Source: Sandaracinaceae bacterium (GTDB lineage Bacteria; Myxococcota_A; Polyangia; Polyangiales; JAFGIB01). From it: a stretch of 7,275 nucleotides of DNA. The number at the start of each line of letters is the position of its first letter. Position 1 is the stretch's first letter. Positions 1 to 5,272 of the stretch are shown piece by piece. The position numbers and the translations under genes were made by a program. The stretch lies in assembly GCA_017881145.1 (NCBI GenBank), contig JADGRG010000426.1, positions 1 to 7,275 on the forward strand, written 5' to 3'. The notes below the pieces were generated by a model. That model ran no database searches. It was not told the DNA's origin and saw nothing but the letters and a program-made list of their open reading frames with translations.

Positions 1-1486
1 GGCGCTTGTCGCCCGGCACGTCCTCACGCGCGATCACAATCACTTCGCGCACAGCAGCATGCTCGGCGATCACCGACTCGATCTCGCCAAGCTCGATCCG
101 GAACCCGCGGATCTTCACCTGGTGATCGATACGGCCAAGATACTCGAGCTCGCCCGAAGCCAAACGCTTGGCCAGATCGCCGGCGCGGTATAGCCGCACG
201 GACCCGTGGCCCGGCAATGTCAGCTCGGGAAAACGTTGGAGCGTTAGATCGTCGCGGTTTAGATAGCCGCGCGCCAGGCCTGCGCCTTCCACGTAGATCT
301 CGCCTACTTCGCCGTCCGGCACAGGCTTCTGCTCGGGGTCGAGCAGGTGCACGCCGAGATCGGGGATCGGCACACCAATCACGCTGCCAAGTCCCGCTTG
401 CAGGTCCGACCAGCCGATGGGGCGGTAGGTGACGTGCACCGTGGTCTCGGTGATCCCATACATGTTGATGAGGCGCGGTCGCTCGTCGCCCATGCGCTCG
501 AACCACGGCCGCAGTCCCTGCAACTCCAAGGCTTCGCCGCCAAACACCACGTAGCGAAGTGCGAGCGGCAAGGCGGTCGGCGCGGCCAGCACCGCGCGAA
601 CGAGTTGCCGGAAGGCCGACGGCGTTTGGTTGAGAACGGTCACGCCTTCAGTGCAGAGCAGCTCGTGGAACGAATCGGGCGAGCGGCTGACCCAGTAGGG
701 GACCACCACCAGCTTGCCGCCGTAGAGCAGCGCACCCCATAGCTCCCAAACCGAGAAATCGAACGCGTAGGAATGGAAGAGCGTCCAGACGTCCGTCGAT
801 CGAAAATCGAACCACCCAGCGGTGGCTTCGAAGAGGCGCACCACGTTGCCGTGCGTGACGAGCACACCCTTCGGGCGACCGGTGGAACCGGAGGTATAGA
901 TGACGTATGCGAGGTGCTGCGCTTGCACCTGCGACGACACACGCGTGTCCGGCTCAGCGCCTACTTCTTCGACCAGCACGACGTCTTTGCACTTCGGCCT
1001 CTGCGCTGCGTTCACGCCGCGGTGCGTAACCAGAATCTGCGCGCGCGAATCTGCCAGCATGAAATCCAGCCGGTCTTTCGGGTAGGCCGGATCCAGCGGC
1101 ACGTAGGCGCCACCCGCTTTCAGGATGCCAAGCAACCCCACCACCAGCTCGAGCGAGCGATCGGCGCAGAGCGCGACCAGCCCATCCGGACCGACGCCCA
1201 GTTTGCGCAGACGGTGCGCGACTTGGTTGGCCCGGCGATCGAGCTCGCTGTAGGTGAGGCGCTCACCCTCGAAGACCACCGCGGTGGCATCCGGGGTGCG
1301 AAGCGCCTGCGCTTCGAAGCGTTCGTGCAAACAAGGCGCGTCGGCAAAGCGAGGCAGCCCGCCCGAAACGCTGCCCGTCGCCGATCCGCTCTGGTTGGTA
1401 GACAAGCCGCTTGCTCCCGCTCCAAAGCTCGAGATCTTGCCAGATTCGGCGCCCTGCCGCCAAACATTCTCGAGCGACTGCTGCAC
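1..1486 (-). CDS. NRPS, N-terminal part with threonine-type adenylation domain (partial, runs off left edge)
   Basis: This is the start of a non-ribosomal peptide synthetase that activates an amino acid as its aminoacyl-AMP for loading on a carrier domain. About 495 residues are visible with no stop. After a ~60-residue Ser/Gly-rich leader, the A-domain core motifs follow in order: A1 LTYSELDRRA (residue ~77), A2 with AGGAYVPLDPAYP, A3 YTSGSTGRPKG (~197), A4 FDFSVWELW, A5 NMYGITETT (~341), A6 GEIYVEGAGLARGYLNR, A7 YRAGDL and A8 GRIDHQVKIRGFRIELGEIE. The later motifs and any carrier domain lie beyond the window. Aligning A4-A5 by eye to the GrsA pocket gives D-F-W-N-V-G-M-V-H, one residue from the classical Thr code (DFWNIGMVHK), so L-Thr is the predicted substrate. 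No condensation domain precedes the A domain, as in a starter module or a stand-alone loading protein. GTG at 1486 is my chosen start: third-position GC is about 72% in this frame from there, but the ribosome site fits an out-of-frame ATG at 1490 better. Confidence 0.9.
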   Translation of the reverse strand, partial: MQQSLENVWRQGAESGKISSFGAGASGLSTNQSGSATGSVSGGLPRFADAPCLHERFEAQALRTPDATAVVFEGERLTYSELDRRANQVAHRLRKLGVGPDGLVALCADRSLELVVGLLGILKAGGAYVPLDPAYPKDRLDFMLADSRAQILVTHRGVNAAQRPKCKDVVLVEEVGAEPDTRVSSQVQAQHLAYVIYTSGSTGRPKGVLVTHGNVVRLFEATAGWFDFRSTDVWTLFHSYAFDFSVWELWGALLYGGKLVVVPYWVSRSPDSFHELLCTEGVTVLNQTPSAFRQLVRAVLAAPTALPLALRYVVFGGEALELQGLRPWFERMGDERPRLINMYGITETTVHVTYRPIGWSDLQAGLGSVIGVPIPDLGVHLLDPEQKPVPDGEVGEIYVEGAGLARGYLNRDDLTLQRFPELTLPGHGSVRLYRAGDLAKRLASGELEYLGRIDHQVKIRGFRIELGEIESVIAEHAAVREVIVIAREDVPGDKR

Positions 1487-1488
1487 CC

Positions 1489-1695
1489 ATGACGATGTCT
1501 CCTCCTGGATCCGATGCGACCCCGAGCAGATATCCGAACCGAGAAGCCTTGCCGCTCTCGGCGCGACAAAGCCTAGTGTGGCTCGATGGTCAGCTCTACC
1601 CGGATGCTCGCTACCACAATGTCGTCCACACCGTGGACATTCGCGGCGCGCTCGATGGCCCCCGCTTCGTAGAGGCCTTCTCCCTCACAAGTTGA
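1489..1695 (+). pseudogene. NRPS condensation-domain N-terminus, truncated remnant
   Basis: The 68 codons begin ATGACGATG. After a short Ser/Pro-rich leader they give the first core motif of an NRPS condensation domain (LPLSARQSLVWLDGQLYPDA), then the family's strand region (YHNVVHTVDIRGALDGPRF). These domains form the peptide bond between two carrier-bound substrates and normally need about 430 residues, including HHxxxDG. Here recognisable homology ends at VEAFSL (about 1686), followed by Thr, Ser and a TGA, so the catalytic motif is missing and the piece cannot condense anything. There is no Shine-Dalgarno before 1489 or 1495. It is divergent from the adenylation-domain gene, and their starts overlap. 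It is probably the broken end of a second NRPS gene, lost where the TetR operon now begins. Confidence 0.7.
1499..1506 (-). promoter_or_regulatory. Strong Shine-Dalgarno upstream of the NRPS start
   Basis: The minus strand reads AGGAGGAG here. It lies 8 nt before an ATG at 1490, which opens a 75-codon frame that does not look coding. It lies 12 nt before the GTG at 1486 that is in frame with the adenylation domain. The plus strand of this stretch is inside the condensation-domain fragment. Confidence 0.45.
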
Positions 1696-1734
1696 ACTTG
1701 ACGTCACTTTCACTTCCGGTTAGAAGAGAAGTGA
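1688..1734. promoter_or_regulatory. Nested palindromes before tetR (candidate operator)
   Basis: Three symmetric elements lie in 47 bp. CAAGTTGAACTTG (1688-1700) is a perfect 13-nt palindrome centred on one base. TGACGTCA (1699-1706) is a perfect 8-nt palindrome. TCACTTC (1710-1716) pairs with GAAGTGA (1728-1734). There is also a tandem TCACTT at 1704-1715. TetR-family proteins bind as dimers to such palindromes, usually next to their own gene, so autoregulation is the likely role. Which element is bound cannot be told from the sequence. Confidence 0.5.
1698..1726 (+). promoter_or_regulatory. Candidate sigma70-type promoter for the tetR operon
   Basis: TTGACG (1698-1703) and TAGAAG (1721-1726) are 17 bp apart. 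The -35 box matches the consensus at five of six positions and the -10 box at four of six. Expected initiation falls around 1733, at the TetR ATG itself, so the message would be almost leaderless. The -35 box overlaps both palindromes, so a bound repressor would block polymerase. Confidence 0.4.
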
Positions 1735-2393
1735 TGCCGCAGCATACGGCACGGGCACCTGTGCAATCGCGAGCGCTTCGCACGCGTGCGGCGCTGCTCG
1801 AAGCTGCGGCGCGCGACTTCGACGAACGCGGCTACGCGCAGACCACGACCAAGTCGATCGCGGACCGCGCTGGCGTCGCCTCCGGCAGCTTCTATCAATA
1901 CTTCGCGGACAAGGACGCTGTGCTGCGCGAGCTCGCGCAGGCACGCATGCACGGCTTACGCGCGCGCATCGAGGCGGCGCTCGCGGCCCGGCCGAGCACG
2001 AGCGCTTCGCCCGAAACGGTCGAGCAGACTTACCGCAAGGCGGTGCGCGCGATGGTCAACGAGATCATCGACTACCACCGCAGAGACACGGGGCTGCACG
2101 CAGTGTTGAGTGAGCGAAGGCATGCGGACTCGCTGCTCGGTGCCATGACCTCCGCGTCCGAGCGCAGCTCGCTCGCCAACATCGAAGCGGGGCTCGCGGG
2201 CTTTGGCTGTCAGGGTGATGGCAAGGCGCTTGCGTTCGTGATCTTCGGGATGATCGAAGGCTCTGTGCACGGCCACGTGCTCGGCACCCGCGTGGTGTCG
2301 GATCGTCGCTTGGTGGCAGCGCTCAGCGACGCGGTGGTGGAGCTCGTTCGCGCCGCCATCCCACGGCCAGTCGTCCCGAATGGTGGACGCTAA
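1734..2393 (+). CDS. TetR/AcrR-family transcriptional regulator
   Basis: This 219-residue protein has the usual TetR length and layout. Residues ~12-60 form the DNA-binding domain: a first helix (TRAALLEAAARDFDERGY), then the helix-turn-helix (TTTKSIADRAGVASGSFYQYFADKDAVL), which matches the family signature closely. Residues ~65-210 are a helical ligand-binding and dimerisation domain with no recognisable ligand signature. The ATG at 1734 is chosen because the TetR fold begins shortly after it and upstream codons do not resemble the family; a GTG at 1731 is an alternative. The gene ends 11 bp before the FAD-linked dehydrogenase with that gene's ribosome site across the stop codon, so the two are cotranscribed. 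It probably represses its own operon through the upstream palindromes and responds to the operon's substrate or a related acid. Confidence 0.92.
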   Translation: MPQHTARAPVQSRALRTRAALLEAAARDFDERGYAQTTTKSIADRAGVASGSFYQYFADKDAVLRELAQARMHGLRARIEAALAARPSTSASPETVEQTYRKAVRAMVNEIIDYHRRDTGLHAVLSERRHADSLLGAMTSASERSSLANIEAGLAGFGCQGDGKALAFVIFGMIEGSVHGHVLGTRVVSDRRLVAALSDAVVELVRAAIPRPVVPNGGR

Positions 2394-2398
2394 AGGAG
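2392..2398 (+). promoter_or_regulatory. Shine-Dalgarno of the FAD-linked dehydrogenase
   Basis: AAAGGAG overlaps the TetR stop codon and sits 6 nt before the ATG at 2405, fixing that start and linking the two genes. Confidence 0.7.
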
Positions 2399-2404
2399 CA
2401 CGTC

Positions 2405-3778
2405 ATGCATGCGCTGACCAAAGAGCTGATCGACATCGTTGGCCCCGAGCACGTGCTGACCGGCGAGGCGATCTCGGACGACTATGCTCGCGACGAAGCG
2501 CTCACGCTCACACCCAAGCGGCCGGACTGGGTCGTGCGACCCGAGAGCGCAGCGCAGGTCGCCAGAGTCTTGCAGCTTGCAAACGCCGAGAACGTGCCGG
2601 TCACCGCGCGGGGCAGCGGAACCGGCATGTCGGGCGCGTGCGTGCCCAAGCGGGGTGGCATCGTGCTGAGCTTTGCGCGCATGAAGCGCATCCTCGACAT
2701 CGATGTCGCCAACCACATGGCGGTGGTGCAGCCGGGCGTTACACTCGCAGAGCTCGACGAGGCGACGCGGCCGCACGGGTTGGTGTATCCGATCTTGCCC
2801 GGGGAGATCAGCGGCAGCCTCGGCGGCAACGTGGCCACCAACGCGGGCGACATGCAGGCGATCAAGTACGGCGTGACCCGCAACAACGTCGTGGGCTTGG
2901 AGCTGGTGTTGCCGAGCGGCGAGGTGATGCGCACCGGTGGCAAGCTCGTGAAGACCTCGACCGGGCTCGACCTTACGCAGCTGGTCATCGGCTCGGAAGG
3001 CACGCTCGCGATCGTCACCGAGGTGATCGTGCGACTGCGACCAAGGCTCACGCAGCGCGCGACGCTGCTCTTTCCCTTCGAGTCGCTCGACGCAGTGATG
3101 AGCGCGGTGCCGTTGATCGTGGCCTCGGGCGTCGACCCGCTTTTGCTCGAATACATCGACATGCTCACGATGGCGGCGCTCACCCAGCACACCGGTATCG
3201 AGCTCGGCGTGCCGCAAGCCATCCGAGAGAAGGCGCTGGCTTACTTGGTCGTGGTGCTCGAAGGCCGCGACGCCGAACGCTTGCAGGTCGATCTCGAGAC
3301 GGCGGGTGCGCTCGGGTTGTCGCTGGGCGCGATGGACGCATTCGTTCTGTCACCGCAGGCGGGCACGGATCTGCTCTACGCGCGTGAGCAAGCCTTCTGG
3401 GTCGCCAAGAAGGCCGGTGCCACCGACCTGATCGACGTCGTCGTGCCGCGCGCGTCGATGCCCGACTACATGCGCACGATCTCGGCGATCGCCGCGGCGC
3501 ATCAGACGTTCATCGCCGGCTGCGGTCACGCAGGCGACGGCAACGTCCACCTGTCTGTGTTCGAGACCGACAAGCAGAAGCGCTCCCAGATCATGACGGA
3601 GATCTTCCGTGCCGGCATGGACCTCGGCGGCGTGATCTCCGCTGAGCACGGCATCGGCTGCGAAAAGATGGGCTATTTCCTTGCGCTCGAGGATCCAGCC
3701 AAAATTGCGCTGATGCGCCGCATCAAGCAGGCCTTCGATCCGAAAGGCATCTTGAATCCAGGTACGCTGCTCGGTTGA
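2405..3778 (+). CDS. GlcD-type FAD-linked 2-hydroxyacid dehydrogenase
   Basis: This 457-residue flavoprotein belongs to the GlcD / D-lactate dehydrogenase family, which oxidises a D-2-hydroxyacid (glycolate, D-lactate, D-2-hydroxyglutarate or similar) to the 2-oxoacid and passes electrons to an acceptor. The N-terminal half is the PCMH FAD-binding domain, with the pyrophosphate loop RGSGTGMSG (residues ~69-77), PGEISGSLGGNVATNAGD (~132-149) and KYGVTRNNVVGLELVLPSGE (~154-173). The C-terminal half is the FAD-oxidase cap, with HAGDGNVH (375-382), whose histidines bind a metal in relatives, EHGIG (414-418) and the closing FDPKGILNPGT. Length is normal and no iron-sulphur domain is fused. The gene lies between its TetR regulator and a thiamine-diphosphate enzyme beginning 14 bp downstream. 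Such a pair could oxidise a hydroxyacid and then process the resulting 2-oxoacid. The exact substrate cannot be read from sequence. Confidence 0.93.
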   Translation: MHALTKELIDIVGPEHVLTGEAISDDYARDEALTLTPKRPDWVVRPESAAQVARVLQLANAENVPVTARGSGTGMSGACVPKRGGIVLSFARMKRILDIDVANHMAVVQPGVTLAELDEATRPHGLVYPILPGEISGSLGGNVATNAGDMQAIKYGVTRNNVVGLELVLPSGEVMRTGGKLVKTSTGLDLTQLVIGSEGTLAIVTEVIVRLRPRLTQRATLLFPFESLDAVMSAVPLIVASGVDPLLLEYIDMLTMAALTQHTGIELGVPQAIREKALAYLVVVLEGRDAERLQVDLETAGALGLSLGAMDAFVLSPQAGTDLLYAREQAFWVAKKAGATDLIDVVVPRASMPDYMRTISAIAAAHQTFIAGCGHAGDGNVHLSVFETDKQKRSQIMTEIFRAGMDLGGVISAEHGIGCEKMGYFLALEDPAKIALMRRIKQAFDPKGILNPGTLLG

Positions 3779-3792
3779 ACGGAGAACATGCG

Positions 3793-3933
3793 ATGTCAGA
3801 GATGAACGGTGCGCGGACGCTGATCCAGACGCTCTGTGATGCGGGCGTCGACGTGTGTTTCGCCAACCCGGGCACATCCGAGATGCATGAAGTTGGCGGC
3901 CTAGCCGGCCAGCCGATAGCTGCGATTCTCTAG
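3793..3933 (+). pseudogene. Thiamine-diphosphate enzyme (acetolactate-synthase type), truncated after ~32 codons
   Basis: The ATG at 3793 lies 8 nt after GGAG (3781-3784) and 14 bp after the dehydrogenase stop. The peptide starts MSEMNGARTLIQTLCDAGVD and continues VCFANPGTSEMH. This is the N-terminus of the thiamine-diphosphate-dependent acetolactate synthase / benzoylformate decarboxylase family, where NPGTSE precedes the catalytic glutamate region. Full members have about 520-560 residues. Here homology ends after the codon for His at 3886-3888; 14 unrelated codons lead to TAG at 3931. The fragment lacks the catalytic glutamate and the whole cofactor-binding domain. It was probably the third gene of the TetR operon, acting on the 2-oxoacid made upstream. 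The rest of the gene is not elsewhere in this window. Confidence 0.75.
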
Positions 3934-4155
3934 CAGGTGCTGCTTGCACCGCACGCGACCCTTGGCCGCCTTGCGCGAGCACTCTGAGCACTCACCTCTT
4001 GCCCTCTTGGCTGCCCTTCTCTTTCGCCTAGCTTTGGCTCTGGCGGCCTTGCAGGACTCGCACCGGGTGACGTGAGACGGAGTCACCTTCGGGCACTTCT
4101 CGCAGGTATGTGAGTGACGGATCCACGTAGTCGTCGCGATTGTTCTAGTCCGCAT
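3901..4155 (-). CDS. Small twin zinc-cluster basic protein
   Basis: This 84-residue protein has two evenly built metal-binding clusters: C18-x2-C21-x10-C32-x2-C35 and C56-x2-C59-x10-C70-x2-H73. A very basic ~20-residue linker rich in Lys and Arg joins them. Each cluster has the ligand pattern of a zinc ribbon or treble clef, and the linker suggests nucleic-acid binding. I do not recognise the family; similar small Cys-pair proteins are common in phage and accessory DNA, so a phage-like or mobile origin is likely. Codon use differs from the neighbours, with repeated AGA and AGG plus ACT, TCA and CTA codons. The ATG at 4155 follows an AG-rich stretch (AGAGAGAG) that can serve as a weak ribosome site. 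The stop lies about 12 bp from the point where the thiamine enzyme gene on the other strand loses homology. Confidence 0.6.
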   Translation of the reverse strand: MRTRTIATTTWIRHSHTCEKCPKVTPSHVTRCESCKAARAKARRKRRAAKRARGECSECSRKAAKGRVRCKQHLLENRSYRLAG

Positions 4156-4219
4156 TCACTCTCTCTAGTTCATGGGTGGGAAGGCTTGCCACACAGGATA
4201 CCGCTTCTTTGTCCACTGG

Positions 4220-4243
4220 CCACGCAGAGCCTGCTTTGCGTGG
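4220..4243. repeat. Inverted repeat / hairpin in the 4156-4269 gap
   Basis: CCACGCA (4220-4226) and TGCGTGG (4237-4243) form a perfect 7-bp stem with a 10-nt loop. It lies about 30 bp past the end of the unknown gene at 4270-5272, where a terminator would be expected. No T run follows on either strand, so an intrinsic terminator is not claimed. Nothing else was recognised in the gap. Confidence 0.3.
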
Positions 4244-4269
4244 AGACAAGTTGGGGGCTTTGCTGAAGG

Positions 4270-5272
4270 TCACGAGGCGGGCAACCCGTGCTCGATGAGC
4301 CAGTCGAGTGACACGGCAGCGCCACGCATGCTTGCGTCGAGGTCGCGCACCACTTGCTCCTCCGCCGGCATCGCAGCCGCATAGGCGCGCGAGTAGAGCA
4401 CCCAGTTGGAGAGCTGGTAGTGATGTAGCAGCGACCGAAAGCGGTGGCGCGCAAAGCCTTCCAGGGTCAGCTGCGCCTGACCCGCGTCACGACAGCCCAA
4501 GAGCGCGCGCGATACATCGAAGAGGAGCGCGCGCATGTCTTCGAAGGCGCGCTCGGGATCTTGCGCGACCGTCTCGAGCAGTGCCGCAAAGCGTGCCTCT
4601 GACAGCCCGGCCTGCTCCGCGGCTTCGCCCATGATCGAGACCTGGGTGGTGATGAAATCCGAGTCTGGGAAATTTCGCAGAAGCCGGCCCACCAAGTAAA
4701 GATCGAAGGCGCTGGCGATCGATTCGGCAAAGAGCAGCGCGTCGGCGCAGTGGACCGTGGGCGTGAGCGCGGCCGGCAGCAGGCGCTCGATTTGTTTGGC
4801 AACGATGTGGTGCCACGCCACGTGAGCCACCACGTCGGCAGGAATGCCGCCTTGCTGATCGCAGAGCACGTCGGCGCCCTCGTCGCCGCTCCAGTAAGTG
4901 AGGTTGAGGAAGACGGCGCGGTCCCAGCTGAGTTGCCCTCTGCCCTCTGGCACGCGGAACTGGTGGCCGGAGTGCCGAAGTGACCGCTTGAGTGCTGCGT
5001 AGACCGCGACCTGCGCGAACGCAGCGTCGTCGTGGATCAACAAGTCGTCGAGGGTGATGCTGCGCAGCGGCATGTCCCAGCGTACGCCGGAGCCGGCCAT
5101 TGGTGGGCAGGTTTCGGGGGGCGCGGCGCTCGACCCGCGACAACACCGAACCTCGCTTCCGACGCAGCGCCTGGAAGAGTGTGCTGCGCGCCAGCTTGTC
5201 GCGACCGAACCTGCGGCGCGCGATCTTGCAGCCACGTACCAGCTTGATCCTAACTGTTCTCGCGCGCCTCAT
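4270..5272 (-). CDS. Unknown helical His-rich protein, start-coupled to the repeat protein, frameshifted at a C6 tract
   Basis: I do not recognise this family. The ATG at 5272 overlaps the stop of the upstream repeat protein as ATGA, implying translational coupling. The first ~52 codons (MRRARTVRIKLVRGCKIARR onward, very basic) run in one frame with G/C-rich third positions. After about 5120 the coding signal moves to another frame, which stays open to the TGA at 4270. The switch falls on six C residues (plus-strand G at 5116-5121); removing one C gives a continuous protein of about 333 residues. If the shift is real, the downstream part could start at ATG 5100 or 5073, though neither has a ribosome site. 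Visible in the long part are WDRAVFLNLTYWSGDEGADV, AHVAWHHIVAKQIE (an H-x3-HH cluster), FAESIASAFDLYLVGRLL and HRFRSLLHHYQLSNW. The spaced His and acidic residues on predicted helices could bind a metal, but this is inference. No signal peptide or membrane segment is seen, so it is probably cytoplasmic. Confidence 0.75.
5116..5121 (-). other. C6 homopolymer at the frame switch
   Basis: The minus strand has six consecutive C residues here. Upstream codons read CGC-CGC-GCC-CCC; one base fewer would join them to GAA-ACC-TGC of the downstream frame. It is either a sequencing error, a true frameshift mutation or a slippery site. Confidence 0.6.

Larger units (their letters stand above)
3890..4260. 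repeat. Imperfect 13-bp direct repeats flanking the zinc-cluster gene
   Basis: AAGTTGGCGGCCT (3890-3902) and AAGTTGGGGGCTT (4248-4260) match at 11 of 13 positions in direct orientation. The left copy begins within two bases of the thiamine enzyme breakpoint. ACAAGTTG from the right copy (4246-4253) also occurs at 1687-1694, just after the condensation-domain fragment breaks off. These could be ends or target sites of an inserted segment, but matches this short can arise by chance. Confidence 0.25.

Noticed and set aside
773..1492. Long plus-strand open frame (239 codons) opposite the NRPS
   Set aside because: It is antisense to the adenylation domain, whose motifs are unmistakable; its translation is Arg/His-rich and resembles no family.
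2390..3222. Minus-strand open frames of 246-275 codons
   Set aside because: They are antisense to the dehydrogenase with no family resemblance and no ribosome site.
2380..3387. 335-codon plus-strand open frame
   Set aside because: It is the shifted frame of the FAD-linked dehydrogenase, Arg/Ala-rich with no domain, a common GC-rich shadow.
3788..3805. ATG at 3788 as the thiamine enzyme start
   Set aside because: It reaches TGA after five codons and sits only 3 nt from GGAG; ATG 3793 is in frame with the family homology.
3890..4260. Integron attC site or gene cassette
   Set aside because: The GTTGG sequences do not complete the GTTRRRY core, and no paired RYYYAAC site or extended imperfect stem was found.
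4220..4260. Intrinsic terminator after the 4270-5272 gene
   Set aside because: The hairpin is there, but no T tract follows on the relevant strand.
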